Positions 17,979 through 27,014 are shown, numbered from the stretch's first letter. The stretch is 56,287 nucleotides of DNA from an uncultured Bacteroidota bacterium (GCA_902512755.1 CABXKB010000009.1:1-56287), one strand, 5' to 3'. Program-made: numbers and translations. The notes: a model not told the origin generated them from the letters alone.

Positions 17979-18460
17979 TTTAAGTATACTATACTGAGAT
18001 TTAGAATAGTAGCAAAACTAACCCAAGCTAAGTAAGGATATAGCATAAAAGCTGATTTTTTGTCAACAAGTCGGAACCAAAAAATAGTTCTTTCTATTAA
18101 AACCCATAAGATGAAAATAATAATTAAAGCAAGCAAAGGATTTTTTAAACCAAAAAAAAGTAGTGACCATAGACCATTAAAAACCAATTGGGCACCAAAG
18201 TGATATAGCGCAGTTTTACCCCATCTATGTTTTCTTCCAAAATACCACACTCTTCCTAAAGCAATCCCCATAAGAGTATATAAAAGTGTCCATACAGGAG
18301 CAAAAAGCCAGTTAGGTGGAGAAAAAAAAGGTTTGGATAGCTCATTATACCATGTTGGAATTGCTTCTCTTGTTACAATACTAGAAAAGAATCCAACACC
18401 TAAAGAAATAATTATTCCTAAAAGGGATGCGATATAAAGCTGTGATCTATTTTTTTTCAT
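17975..18460 (-). CDS. TspO/MBR family membrane protein
   Basis: A tryptophan-rich sensory protein/translocator homologue with about five membrane helices. It shows the family signatures PTWYNELSKPFFSPPNWLF, APVWTLLYTLMGIALGRVW and the later NGLWSLLFFGLKNPLLALI. Members bind tetrapyrroles and take part in porphyrin or stress responses. The ATG at 18460 (161 residues) is chosen over an 18-residue upstream extension because MKKNRSQLYIASLLG is the normal family start. The upstream neighbour is mvaD, divergent and 84 bp away. Confidence 0.92.
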   Translation of the reverse strand: MKKNRSQLYIASLLGIIISLGVGFFSSIVTREAIPTWYNELSKPFFSPPNWLFAPVWTLLYTLMGIALGRVWYFGRKHRWGKTALYHFGAQLVFNGLWSLLFFGLKNPLLALIIIFILWVLIERTIFWFRLVDKKSAFMLYPYLAWVSFATILNLSIVYLN

Positions 18461-18544
18461 GTTAAGTAAAGCTAAAAGAAAAATATTATTTCTAATAAAT
18501 ATGCAGCAAAACATTACAATTGAAGCTGTATCTTTATAGAACGT

Positions 18545-19615
18545 ATGAATTTAAACGCGTTTATTTCTAAAGCTGCTACTCCGGTCAACTTCATAACATC
18601 ATGGGAAGCACCAAGTAATATTGCTTTAATTAAATATTGGGGTAAAGAAGACATACAGATACCTAAAAATCCTTCGTTAAGTTTTACACTTTCCTCTAGT
18701 GTTACTAAAACTTCAGTGAATTTTAAGCCTTCAAATTCAGAAAATTTTGATTTTGACTTTTTTTTTGAGGGCATCCTCAGACCAGATTTTAACCCTAAAC
18801 TCGTAACATTTTTTAAAAATATAGAATACTATATACCATGGATTAATGGATATAAATTAATAATTAAAAGCAATAACTCTTTTCCTCACAGTAGTGGTAT
18901 AGCATCATCAGCATCTGCTATGGCTGCATTATCACTATGTTTAATGGATTTAGAAAATTATTTATTCCCTAAAATGAGTGAGGCTTTTTTTTACCAGAAA
19001 GCATCTTTTCTTGCTCGATTAGGTTCAGGCAGTGCCTCTAGAAGTATACAAGGACCAGTAACTATTTGGGGAGAAAATAAAACTTTAAAAAATTCTTCTA
19101 ATCTTTTTGCGATTAGTTTTGGTGACGGATTAAATAAAATATTCAAATCCTACCAGGACACGATTCTTTTGGTAGATAAAGAGGCAAAATCTGTATCAAG
19201 TTCAAAAGGCCATGATTTAATGCATAATAACCCATTTGCTGAAAACCGATTCATTCAAGCATCAAATAATTTAGATTCACTTTTATCAGTAATGAAATCG
19301 GGAGATTTAGAATCTTTTATAAAAATAGTAGAATTAGAAGCTCTAACCCTTCATGCGATGATGATGACTTCTAATCCATATTTTATTTTGATTAAACCAA
19401 ACACTCTTGAGATTATTCAAAGAATTTGGAGCTTTAGGACAAGTCAAAAACTACCAATCTGTTTTACTTTAGATGCTGGAGCTAATATTCATTTACTCTA
19501 TCCATCTGATTATAAGAGACGTATTTGTGCTTTTATTGACCATGAGCTTAAACCATTCTGCCAAAATGGGCAGTATCTTATGGACCAAGTTGGTGAAGGA
19601 GCCAGAAAACTGTAA
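18545..19615 (+). CDS. mvaD: diphosphomevalonate decarboxylase
   Basis: A GHMK-fold enzyme of the mevalonate pathway that decarboxylates mevalonate diphosphate to isopentenyl diphosphate (356 residues). It carries the hallmark WEAPSNIALIKYWGKED near the N-terminus, NSFPHSSGIASSASAMAAL (ATP loop) and RLGSGSASRSIQGP (substrate and catalytic Asp-region loop), and ends in CFTLDAGANIHLLYP. It starts the isoprenoid operon mvaD-mvk-ubiA-like-rluB-like. The family is well recognised. Confidence 0.95.
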   Translation: MNLNAFISKAATPVNFITSWEAPSNIALIKYWGKEDIQIPKNPSLSFTLSSSVTKTSVNFKPSNSENFDFDFFFEGILRPDFNPKLVTFFKNIEYYIPWINGYKLIIKSNNSFPHSSGIASSASAMAALSLCLMDLENYLFPKMSEAFFYQKASFLARLGSGSASRSIQGPVTIWGENKTLKNSSNLFAISFGDGLNKIFKSYQDTILLVDKEAKSVSSSKGHDLMHNNPFAENRFIQASNNLDSLLSVMKSGDLESFIKIVELEALTLHAMMMTSNPYFILIKPNTLEIIQRIWSFRTSQKLPICFTLDAGANIHLLYPSDYKRRICAFIDHELKPFCQNGQYLMDQVGEGARKL

Positions 19616-19642
19616 TTTAGTTTAGTTGCATATTTTAAAATT

Positions 19643-20572
19643 ATGAAAGGCCCGATATTTTTTGCTAAAATATTACTCTTTGGAGAATATGGTATTATTA
19701 AAGATTCTAAAGGTCTTTCAATACCATATAATTTTTATCGCGGAGCATTAAAAATTCCAGTTAAAAACACTCAGTTTAGCGAGGAGTCTCACAAAATACT
19801 TTTAGCCTTTTCTAATTATTTAAAAAATTTAGATGTTGATATGGTTTCCTTTAATTGGAAAAAACTCAATTTTGACTTAGAAAGAAAAATGTATTTTGAT
19901 AGTAGTATTCCTCAAGGATATGGAGTAGGTAGTAGTGGAGCTCTAGTTGCAGCAATTTATGATCAATATGCCATAGACAAAGTCACCATACTTGAAAATT
20001 TAACTAAAAAGAAATTGCTATATCTCAAAAATATTTTTAGTCTGATGGAATCTTTCTTTCATGGTAAATCTTCAGGTTTAGATCCTTTAAATAGTTATTT
20101 AAGTTTGCCCATTTTGATTAACTCTAAAGAGCATATTGAAACCACAGGAATTCCATCACAACATGCTTCGGGAAAAGGCGCCGTATTTTTAATTGACAGT
20201 GGCGTAAGTGTTACAACGGCTTCTATGGTTTCAATCTTTATGGAAAATATGAAGAAAGAAACTTTTAGTAATATGATGCGGGATCAATTTATTAAATACT
20301 CTGATGCATGCGTTGAAGACTTTGTTCATGGAAATCTCAATTCACTATTTAAAAACATGAAATCTCTTTCATCATTGGTGCTAAAAAACTTTGAGTCAAT
20401 GATCCCTAATACTTTTCATCAATTGTGGAAGGCAGGCATTGATTCTAACGATTATTATCTTAAACTATGTGGCTCTGGTGGTGGTGGGTTTATTTTAGGC
20501 TTTACTGAAGACTTTGAGAAAGCTCAAAAAACTTTAAAAGATTATCCTTTGGAAGTGGTATATCATTTCTAA
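19643..20572 (+). CDS. mevalonate kinase-like GHMK kinase
   Basis: A GHMK-superfamily kinase of 309 residues. It opens with FFAKILLFGEYGIIKDSKGLSI, has the phosphate loop PQGYGVGSSGALVAAIYD, a substrate segment FHGKSSGLDPLNSYLSLP and the C-terminal motif LCGSGGGGFILGFTED. Sequence plus position directly after mvaD supports mevalonate kinase, making mevalonate-5-phosphate. It is shorter and more divergent than archetypal mevalonate kinases, as is usual in Flavobacteriia, so a phosphomevalonate kinase role cannot be excluded from sequence alone. Confidence 0.85.
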   Translation: MKGPIFFAKILLFGEYGIIKDSKGLSIPYNFYRGALKIPVKNTQFSEESHKILLAFSNYLKNLDVDMVSFNWKKLNFDLERKMYFDSSIPQGYGVGSSGALVAAIYDQYAIDKVTILENLTKKKLLYLKNIFSLMESFFHGKSSGLDPLNSYLSLPILINSKEHIETTGIPSQHASGKGAVFLIDSGVSVTTASMVSIFMENMKKETFSNMMRDQFIKYSDACVEDFVHGNLNSLFKNMKSLSSLVLKNFESMIPNTFHQLWKAGIDSNDYYLKLCGSGGGGFILGFTEDFEKAQKTLKDYPLEVVYHF

Positions 20573-20581
20573 AAAGAGACC

Positions 20582-21469
20582 ATGTTTTTCCCCCGCTCTT
20601 TTAAGCAAAATATATTAAAATCATTAAGCTTATTTAGTATAGTTAGGGGCTATAATATTATAATACTTATAATTGCTCAATACCTTACTGCTAAATATAT
20701 TTTAGCTCCAGAATTGAATTGGGTAAAATTAATTTTAGATTTTAAGTTTTTTTGTATAGTAATTGCCTCTGCTCTTACTTCATCAGCTGGATACATAATA
20801 AATAATTTTTATGATGCTGCAAAAGATCAAATTAATAGACCACAAAAGTATGTGTTAGAGAATTTATTTTCTAGAAAATTACAACTATTACTATATATCT
20901 TACTCAACATGTTTGCACTTATTTTTGCATCCGTTATTTCTTTCCATGCAATTTTATTTTTTCTCTTTTATATTTTTGCTATTTGGATATATAGCAATAC
21001 CATAAAGCGCTTGTTTTGGCTAAGTAATCTCTTTTCTGCTATATTGATGATTTTCCCTTTTTGGGGGATTACACTTTATATTAAAAACTTTGAAACGATT
21101 ATTTTCTATCATGCCACTTATTTATTCTTTTTAATTCTTGCTCGTGATATAATAAAAGATTTAGAAAACTTAAAAGGTGATTGGGTTCATCGTTATAATA
21201 CACTTCCTGTAGTTTTTAATGTAAGAATTACAAAATCAATCATTATACTTTCTGTTTTACTTTGTTTTATTCCCAATTATTATTTAATAAAAGAACCCTT
21301 AGGATTGATGCAGTATTATTTTAAATCAGGTGTTCCTTTTTTGATTATTGTTTTAATCTTCTTGTGGTATTCAAAGGATCAAAAGGCTTACCTTTATATT
21401 CATAATTTAATCAAATTTTGGATATTAGCTGGCGTTTTAAGTATCGGCCTGATATATCAAAATTTTTAA
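20582..21469 (+). CDS. UbiA-family prenyltransferase
   Basis: A polytopic membrane prenyltransferase (295 residues, about eight or nine hydrophobic helices). The first Asp-rich motif NNFYDAAKDQINRP (74-87) and the second, ARDIIKDLENLKGD (about 186-199), are both intact, giving the Mg-diphosphate site. Members attach isoprenoid chains to aromatic or polar acceptors. The Bacteroidetes group next to mvaD is often labelled geranylgeranylglycerol-phosphate geranylgeranyltransferase-like, but the acceptor is not proven. It is 9 bases after the kinase gene, so it is in the same isoprenoid operon. Confidence 0.88.
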   Translation: MFFPRSFKQNILKSLSLFSIVRGYNIIILIIAQYLTAKYILAPELNWVKLILDFKFFCIVIASALTSSAGYIINNFYDAAKDQINRPQKYVLENLFSRKLQLLLYILLNMFALIFASVISFHAILFFLFYIFAIWIYSNTIKRLFWLSNLFSAILMIFPFWGITLYIKNFETIIFYHATYLFFLILARDIIKDLENLKGDWVHRYNTLPVVFNVRITKSIIILSVLLCFIPNYYLIKEPLGLMQYYFKSGVPFLIIVLIFLWYSKDQKAYLYIHNLIKFWILAGVLSIGLIYQNF

Positions 21470-21491
21470 GTTAATTGAAGAATCACTTAAT

Positions 21492-22253
21492 ATGAAATCA
21501 AAGAACTCACTATCTAATTCAAATTATAAATACTCTGAATTAGATAAAACTATAAGACTAAATAAGTTTTTATCCAATGCTGGAATTTGCTCAAGAAGAG
21601 AGGCGGATGAGTTTATCAAAATGGGATTAGTTCAAATTAATGGCAAGATTATTATGGAGATGGGTTATCAAGTTAAGTCTAATGATGAGGTTAAATACGA
21701 TGGATCCCGCGTTCAACAATCTCCTCCTGCATATCTTTTGCTAAATAAACCAAAAGGATTTGTTGCTACCTCCCAAGGCGGAAAAATTAATAAATCAGTT
21801 CAAGATTTGATTCGTTCCGGTGTAAAAACTAAGGTCCCCCCCATTGGCGATATGGGAAGGCCAATGACTGGACTTTTACTCTTTACCAATGATGAGAGTC
21901 TTCGAAAAAAACTTAATAATTCAAATTCAATCCCTATGATATATCAAGTTCTTCTAGATCAAAACGTAACTAAGGAGATGATGAATAAGCTCAAAGAAGG
22001 ACAAATTATTTTTGAAAAAATGCAAAAAGTAAATGCAATTAGTCACATACAAGGAAAATCAAAAAAAGAAGTTGGTGTAGAAGTACATTCAGTTAGTCCT
22101 GCTATAATGCTTAAACTTTTTGCTTCAGTAGGAGCAAAAGTTATTCAGATGGACCGTGTTGTTTATGGAGGACTCAACAAAAAAGATCTTCCCCGAGGAA
22201 ATTGGAGAAAATTAAGCGCCAAAGAAATTGGGTTTATGAAGATGTTTTCCTAA
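21492..22253 (+). CDS. RsuA/RluB-type pseudouridine synthase homologue lacking catalytic Asp (likely pseudoenzyme)
   Basis: Overall a RsuA/RluB/RluE-type protein (253 residues). It has an S4 domain (IRLNKFLSNAGICSRREADEFI, about 21-42), LLLNKPKGFV, a TGLLLFTND block and a C-terminus DRVVYGGLNKKDLPRGNWRKL that matches active family members closely. But the catalytic motif G-R-L-D-(R) reads G-D-M-G-R (119-123), so the essential Asp is Gly122. The second core motif, normally H-S-G-K-N-R-I-V-R-R-M-F, reads HSVSPAIMLKLF (199-210). The frame is intact and adjacent motifs are preserved, suggesting a retained non-catalytic RNA-binding protein. The 3' end overlaps the convergent GT-C gene by 42 bases. 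Confidence 0.85.
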   Translation: MKSKNSLSNSNYKYSELDKTIRLNKFLSNAGICSRREADEFIKMGLVQINGKIIMEMGYQVKSNDEVKYDGSRVQQSPPAYLLLNKPKGFVATSQGGKINKSVQDLIRSGVKTKVPPIGDMGRPMTGLLLFTNDESLRKKLNNSNSIPMIYQVLLDQNVTKEMMNKLKEGQIIFEKMQKVNAISHIQGKSKKEVGVEVHSVSPAIMLKLFASVGAKVIQMDRVVYGGLNKKDLPRGNWRKLSAKEIGFMKMFS

Positions 22254-23504
22254 ACGTCTCTTATTCATTTCAAAAAAGAAGCATCCGTAAACCAAAACAT
22301 AAGAAACTAATTGATATCCAATTTTTTCTTCAACAACATTAAATCCATAAGCACTATAACTCCAAAAAACAGTCATGCTCCATAGAATTGGAAAAAAATA
22401 TCCTGTCAGAAGACCTAATAAGATTAGATTTATAATATACCAAGGGTGAACTGTTGTAGCAATGAAAAAATAACAGCTGAGCAGTAAAAGCATATTTTTG
22501 TAAATTTCCTTATAGGTAAAATTCGCTCGTAAAAGTGAAAATATGATCACAAATAATATTGTTATAAAAGGCGTAATTTTTCCTAATTGACGTATTATAT
22601 TATAACCTTTAATTTCATATCCAATAGCCCGAATAATATTATAAATACTGCCATTGAATTCAAATGTTGTGAACCATAGCTGAATAGTTTGTGTATAATT
22701 TTTTATCATTTCTTCACTCAAAAACGGGAACCAAAGAATGCAAGAAAAAATGATCAAGCTAAATGAGTAGATTAAAAATTTTCGCAAACCTAAGTATCTG
22801 AAAAAAATCGGAGTTAACAGGAGAGGCAATAATTTTGTCCCCACAGCGATAGTCATAAAAAAACCACCCAAAAGGGGTTTTTTCTTGAAACAATATAGCC
22901 AGGAAAAAACAGTGAATGTTATCATTAAGGGCTCTCCATGAAGGTTTCCAAAGCCTTCAACAATAACAAGAGGGTTTAAAAAATACCATGCAATGTTAAT
23001 TGAAGGAATTTTAAAATGCTCAAAAAGTACTTTAGCACCAAAAAAAAGAAATAACTCTCCGAACATATATATAATCCTTAGTGCAAAAATTGGCTGCAAG
23101 ATATCCCCTCTATTAAAGTATGCGATGAATTGAAATAAATACTGGCTTATGGGAGGGTAGTTTGAATAGTGATTATTACTTAAATTTCCCATCTTTTCAT
23201 ATAAGATTCCAGAACTTGGGAAATCAATCAAATTAATTATTTCATTGGGTGTATATCTATAAGGATTAATACCCAAAAGCTGAATATTTCCATCCCATAT
23301 AAATCGATAAAAATCCTGTGAAAGTGTAGGAATATGATTCCAGAATATTAATCTGCAAACAATACCTAGAAGAAAAATACTCGTCAAGGTGCTGAAATTT
23401 CTAATCCAAAACCAAAGCAAAAAAAATAAACCGCTAAAAGTCAGAAGAAGAGATAATGTGTCTGTTCTCTGTAATTCAAATGAAAGCAAATAAAAACCAA
23501 ACAA
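22212..23504 (-). CDS. GT-C-type integral membrane mannosyltransferase-like protein
   Basis: A large polytopic membrane protein (430 residues, about ten hydrophobic helices). Its first periplasmic loop contains SQDFYRFIWDGNIQLLGINPYRYTP, the acidic loop typical of GT-C enzymes that use polyprenol-phosphate sugars, and the phrase NPLVIVEGFGNLHGEPLM. Flavobacterial homologues are usually annotated as mannosyltransferases. It likely adds a sugar from a lipid donor to an envelope glycan on the periplasmic side. The usable start is TTG at 23504; an in-frame stop lies 21 bases upstream and no ATG is available. It is followed upstream by two GT2 genes in the same direction. Confidence 0.78.
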   Translation of the reverse strand: MFGFYLLSFELQRTDTLSLLLTFSGLFFLLWFWIRNFSTLTSIFLLGIVCRLIFWNHIPTLSQDFYRFIWDGNIQLLGINPYRYTPNEIINLIDFPSSGILYEKMGNLSNNHYSNYPPISQYLFQFIAYFNRGDILQPIFALRIIYMFGELFLFFGAKVLFEHFKIPSINIAWYFLNPLVIVEGFGNLHGEPLMITFTVFSWLYCFKKKPLLGGFFMTIAVGTKLLPLLLTPIFFRYLGLRKFLIYSFSLIIFSCILWFPFLSEEMIKNYTQTIQLWFTTFEFNGSIYNIIRAIGYEIKGYNIIRQLGKITPFITILFVIIFSLLRANFTYKEIYKNMLLLLSCYFFIATTVHPWYIINLILLGLLTGYFFPILWSMTVFWSYSAYGFNVVEEKIGYQLVSYVLVYGCFFFEMNKRRLGKHLHKPNFFGA

Positions 23505-23553
23505 AAGAAAAGATAAAAGCCCCTAATTAACAATTTGATTATTTAATTGCATT

Positions 23554-25044
23554 TCAAATACTTTGTTTTAGACTATGATAACTTACACCGGAAAATCCTA
23601 AAAATAAAAAAAGATGAAACAGAAATAAACCAATATCTAATTCTGGAATAATAATTATTGATAAATACATACCAAACAGAAAGTAGATAGACATGGCTAT
23701 TTCAAAAAATGAAAAAACAGAAATTTTCTTAATATTATACTTATTATTTTTTAAATCACTTTGATCAAATTTAGGAGTTCTAACGAAAGGACTTTTTTTG
23801 CCAAGGTATCCCTCTAAAACAGCAATGGAATTATGAATTGAAAATCCCAAAGCCAGAGTGTAAAAACTAATGAAACGTCTTATATATTTATAAAATGAAC
23901 TTATACCTCCCCCAAAAACATATTTGTAAACAAACCAATAACAAACAAAAAAGATAATTGTAGATATTATAAAAAGAGTACTTATGTTATAAACTAGAGA
24001 TAGTTCTGGGTAGGTTGTTTTTATAAAAAGTAATGGAACACTCAGAAATGAAATCACTATTATATTTAGAAACATACTGCTATTAATTAAGTGGAAAAAA
24101 GAATTGATTTTTATGCATACTGAGTGATCTTTTGATGTCATTATGCGGCCTATATGTTTTCTAAAATTTTCTGCACCACCCTTATTCCATCTAAATTGCT
24201 GAGACCTAATGGCATTTATTGTAATAGGTAGTTCTGCAGGAGTAACAACATCAAGAAGATATTTAAACTTCCAATTTTTAAATTGAGCCCGATAACTCAA
24301 ATCTAAGTCTTCGGTCAATGTATCACCTTCCCAATTTCCAGCATCAATTATGCAACTTTTTCTCCAAATTCCTGCGGTTCCATTAAAATTTATAAAATGT
24401 TGTTGTTGATTTCTTCCTACTTGTTCTAAAATAAAATGTGCGTCTAAAGCAAATGATTGGACTTTTGTTAAGATAGAATAATTTCGATTTAGATGACCCC
24501 ATCGGGTTTGAACCACTCCAACTTTAGGATCGTTAAAGTGGGGAATAGCCTTTAAAATCCAAGTGGCTTTAGGTAAAAAATCAGAATCAAAAATCGCAAT
24601 ATATTCACCATTAGCGCTTCTTAATCCGTTCTTCAATGCTCCTGCTTTAAAGCCTTCACGATTTTTTCTTGTAATTATCTCTATTGGAATTCCTTGTTTT
24701 TTATATTTTAATACAAGAGCTTTCGAAATTTCTAAACATTCGTCGGTAGAATCGTCTAAAACTTGAATTTGGAGCAAGTCCTTGGGGTATTCCAAGGCTG
24801 TAATGCACATAAGAAGTCTTTTTATAACATGAACTTCATTATAAATAGGTAATTGAATAGTAACTTTTGGTAGTCTTTTTGGAATCGAAGGTTCGTCTTT
24901 TTTTTGTTTTAGATATTTTAAAAAATAACGCAACATGTTTAGTTGAGTTAAACTATAAAAAAAAATCATAAGTAAGCATCCAATATAGAATACTAAAATT
25001 CCATAAGCTATAAAGCGTAATATTATATTTACTGTTATTTCCAT
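23554..25044 (-). CDS. cellulose-synthase-like processive GT2 glycosyltransferase
   Basis: A membrane GT2 enzyme (496 residues) with an N-terminal helix, a cytoplasmic catalytic domain and four or so C-terminal helices. The full processive-GT signature is present: DDSTD (97-101), DSD (153-155), TED (244-246) and QQFRW (282-286). This arrangement (D, DxD, TED, QxxRW) is shared by cellulose/chitin/hyaluronan synthases and glucosylceramide-synthase-like enzymes. No PilZ domain is visible. The product is unknown; with its neighbours it is probably an envelope or lipid glycan enzyme. Its start overlaps the end of the upstream GT2 gene by 10 bases. Confidence 0.88.
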   Translation of the reverse strand: MEITVNIILRFIAYGILVFYIGCLLMIFFYSLTQLNMLRYFLKYLKQKKDEPSIPKRLPKVTIQLPIYNEVHVIKRLLMCITALEYPKDLLQIQVLDDSTDECLEISKALVLKYKKQGIPIEIITRKNREGFKAGALKNGLRSANGEYIAIFDSDFLPKATWILKAIPHFNDPKVGVVQTRWGHLNRNYSILTKVQSFALDAHFILEQVGRNQQQHFINFNGTAGIWRKSCIIDAGNWEGDTLTEDLDLSYRAQFKNWKFKYLLDVVTPAELPITINAIRSQQFRWNKGGAENFRKHIGRIMTSKDHSVCIKINSFFHLINSSMFLNIIVISFLSVPLLFIKTTYPELSLVYNISTLFIISTIIFFVCYWFVYKYVFGGGISSFYKYIRRFISFYTLALGFSIHNSIAVLEGYLGKKSPFVRTPKFDQSDLKNNKYNIKKISVFSFFEIAMSIYFLFGMYLSIIIIPELDIGLFLFHLFLFLGFSGVSYHSLKQSI

Positions 25045-25724
25045 TTAGAGAAATAGAATTTACCTATCCAAGATAGTATTTTATATCCTGCTAAAAATGT
25101 TCCAATTGTAGTTCCAGAAACCTTAGAAACCCCAATTCTGTTCCTATATTTTACTGGTATTTCAACATAAGATAGTTTTCTCCGTAAAATCTTCAACTGC
25201 ATTTCTATTGTCCAACCAAAAGTTTTGTCCTCCATTCCAAGGCTCTGTAAAGTGTCCCATCTAATTGCTCTAAACGGACCCAGATCTTTAAATCTGCCAC
25301 TATATAACAAGCGCATTAAAAAGCAGGATAAAATATTTCCAAATATTTGAGGTATAGTCATAGAACCTTTTTCTCTGAGACTTTTTAATCTTGCACCTAA
25401 ACTAAAAACAACCTCACCCTTTATAATAGGTTTAACTAACATGTCTAGTTGCTCTGGATAGTCTGAATAGTCCCCATCCAAAAAAACTACAATTTCAGGT
25501 TTGTGGCTTTCCAAATAATTGATTCCTTTGAGGCATGCATAGCCATATCCTTTTTGTTTTTCATAAAGAACTTTAGCACCATGAGCTTTTGCGATTCTAG
25601 AAGTTTCATCTAATGAGCCATTATCAACAACTATAATTTCATTTACACTTTTAGGAATTGATGAAATTACTTTTCCAATAGAAAGAGCCTCATTTAAAGC
25701 CGGTATTATTACAGCAATTTTTAT
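25035..25724 (-). CDS. GT2 glycosyltransferase (Dpm1-like), apparent AUA start
   Basis: A 229-residue GT2 protein beginning (I/M)KIAVIIPALNEALSIGKVI, with IVVDNGSLDETS, the metal site FLDGDYSDYPEQL, LGPFRAIRWDTL and the C-terminal YVEIPVKYRNRIGVSKVSG. An in-frame TAA lies just upstream. The only codon at the family's start position is ATA (25724-25722), where homologues have M-K-(I/V). The next possible initiation codon is a TTG at 25514, which would delete the nucleotide-binding first 70 residues, so it is not credible. Either AUA initiates or the base is a mutation or error for ATG. It is 12 bases downstream of the membrane-protein stop and overlaps the next GT2 gene. Confidence 0.8.
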   Translation of the reverse strand: MKIAVIIPALNEALSIGKVISSIPKSVNEIIVVDNGSLDETSRIAKAHGAKVLYEKQKGYGYACLKGINYLESHKPEIVVFLDGDYSDYPEQLDMLVKPIIKGEVVFSLGARLKSLREKGSMTIPQIFGNILSCFLMRLLYSGRFKDLGPFRAIRWDTLQSLGMEDKTFGWTIEMQLKILRRKLSYVEIPVKYRNRIGVSKVSGTTIGTFLAGYKILSWIGKFYFSKWK

Positions 25725-25736
25725 AAGTAATAAAGT

Positions 25737-26147
25737 TTATTTTTTTAATTCAATTTGTTGTTGAGGAACTATATATTGATCAAAATACCATCCAGATAAA
25801 TTTTCAAAAGCTAGGAAAAATGAAATCCCAAATGTTATAAGTAAAAATGTTAATAAAGTTAAGTTTAACCTTTTTCTCTTTGGATCAATTGAACATTGAT
25901 TTTGTTTTTTCTTGTACATAAAAAAACCATAAATTCCAAGGCAACAAGCTAGAATTCTTAATAAAATGGATCCAGTTCCTAAACTACCATCATCAGCATA
26001 AAAAAAATCTGCAAAAGAAATTGCAACTACTCCTCCCATTAAACCAAACATAAATAAAATTGCAGGTGCTACGCAACATATCATTCCTGTTAAAGCTGAT
26101 ATTAAACCAAATTTAAGAGACCATTTAAAAGCGCTTGGATTTTTCAT
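25737..26147 (-). CDS. small membrane protein with CCxxP helix (MerT-like look), unknown function
   Basis: A 136-residue protein with about three or four membrane helices. The first helix contains SALTGMICCVAPAILFMFGLMGG, a vicinal Cys pair followed by Pro that recalls MerT/MerC-type metal-transport proteins. A second Cys pair lies in ILACCLGIYGF, and there is a lone Cys in a basic loop (KKKQNQCSIDPKRKR). The resemblance is short and I do not assign a metal function. The start is taken at ATG 26147 (MKNPSAFKWSLKFG). An ATG at 26192 would add 15 residues and overlap the DUF547 gene by 22 bases. Confidence 0.6.
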   Translation of the reverse strand: MKNPSAFKWSLKFGLISALTGMICCVAPAILFMFGLMGGVVAISFADFFYADDGSLGTGSILLRILACCLGIYGFFMYKKKQNQCSIDPKRKRLNLTLLTFLLITFGISFFLAFENLSGWYFDQYIVPQQQIELKK

Positions 26148-26170
26148 ATAATTTTTTATAAAATTAACAC

Positions 26171-26884
26171 TTATTGTGTATTTAACATCCAATCATAATC
26201 AAGATAATTTATCTTTGGGTTATTAAATTCTAAATTTGAATATTTTTCAATAAAGCCTAGTCTCTCCTCTTTAGAGCCAAAGTCTTTTTCAAACCAAAAA
26301 AAGATTTTAGAAAGGTTAAGTTTATTTTTACTTAAAATATTTTTTGTGGAATCTAATAAGAAGGACCGTGTAGCCTGGATTAACTGAGTTTCTAATTGTT
26401 TTTCTTGAAAGGCTGTGTTTAGTAGTTTAGGGCAGGAAACCGAAGCACAATTAATAGCAAAATGAATACGCGGGTCATCCATTTTTCGTAAGATTTGATG
26501 TTCTATATCACCCAGACTATATTCTGTCTCTCTCGTTCTAAAGCATTTACTATTCCAGGGTGATTTAATTTCCTTAATGCTTTTGAGCGGATAATTCTCT
26601 AGGATAAGTTTAATAGTTAAAGAATTATAGGCATTTATCCAATAAGCTAATTTATAATTTTTTGAAGCGCCCTCTCTTGGTGGATAATTTGACAAGGTAG
26701 TTATGTAAGCATTTAAATTTTTTTGATCTTTTTTCCAGGCCTTGTAGTTTACTTGTCCACTTTCGGAAACATAAATTTTTAGTTGTTTATTCCATCGATG
26801 ATGAATGTTTTTTTGTCCAAATGAAATAAAGCTGAGTGAACCAATCAAGACATAAAAAAGAAATTTTATGGATATATTATTCAT
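26171..26884 (-). CDS. DUF547 domain-containing exported protein
   Basis: An exported protein of 237 residues from ATG 26884 (a second ATG five codons upstream gives a less typical start). The signal peptide is IKFLFYVLIGSLSFISFGQ. The DUF547 core is clear: LAYWINAYNSLTIKLIL, then the Cys-containing HFAINCASVSCPKL, the family's most conserved segment, and KIFFWFEKDFG. The biochemical function is not established; an Asn/Cys/His-rich site suggests catalysis or metal binding. In flavobacteria it often neighbours glycosyltransferase and arsenosugar-type genes, as here. Confidence 0.88.
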   Translation of the reverse strand: MNNISIKFLFYVLIGSLSFISFGQKNIHHRWNKQLKIYVSESGQVNYKAWKKDQKNLNAYITTLSNYPPREGASKNYKLAYWINAYNSLTIKLILENYPLKSIKEIKSPWNSKCFRTRETEYSLGDIEHQILRKMDDPRIHFAINCASVSCPKLLNTAFQEKQLETQLIQATRSFLLDSTKNILSKNKLNLSKIFFWFEKDFGSKEERLGFIEKYSNLEFNNPKINYLDYDWMLNTQ

Positions 26885-27014
26885 AATAGTAAATGACATG
26901 AAATATAAAGCTAAATATAATTTTTTAGATAATTAAGATGTAAATATGTTGCTTTCAACTATTTTATTTAACAACCAAGGCAACCTTAAGAATAATAAAA
27001 TTTCTTTTTAAATT

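Noticed and set aside
25508-25514. TTG at 25514 as the true start of the GT2 gene
   Set aside because: It would delete the first beta-strand and nucleotide-binding motifs, although the frame upstream encodes them intact up to an AUA codon.
26900-27014. Regulatory RNA in the gap between DUF547 and the DUF2064 gene
   Set aside because: Only a 4-bp AAGG/CCTT pairing and A+T-rich runs; no convincing stem or promoter.
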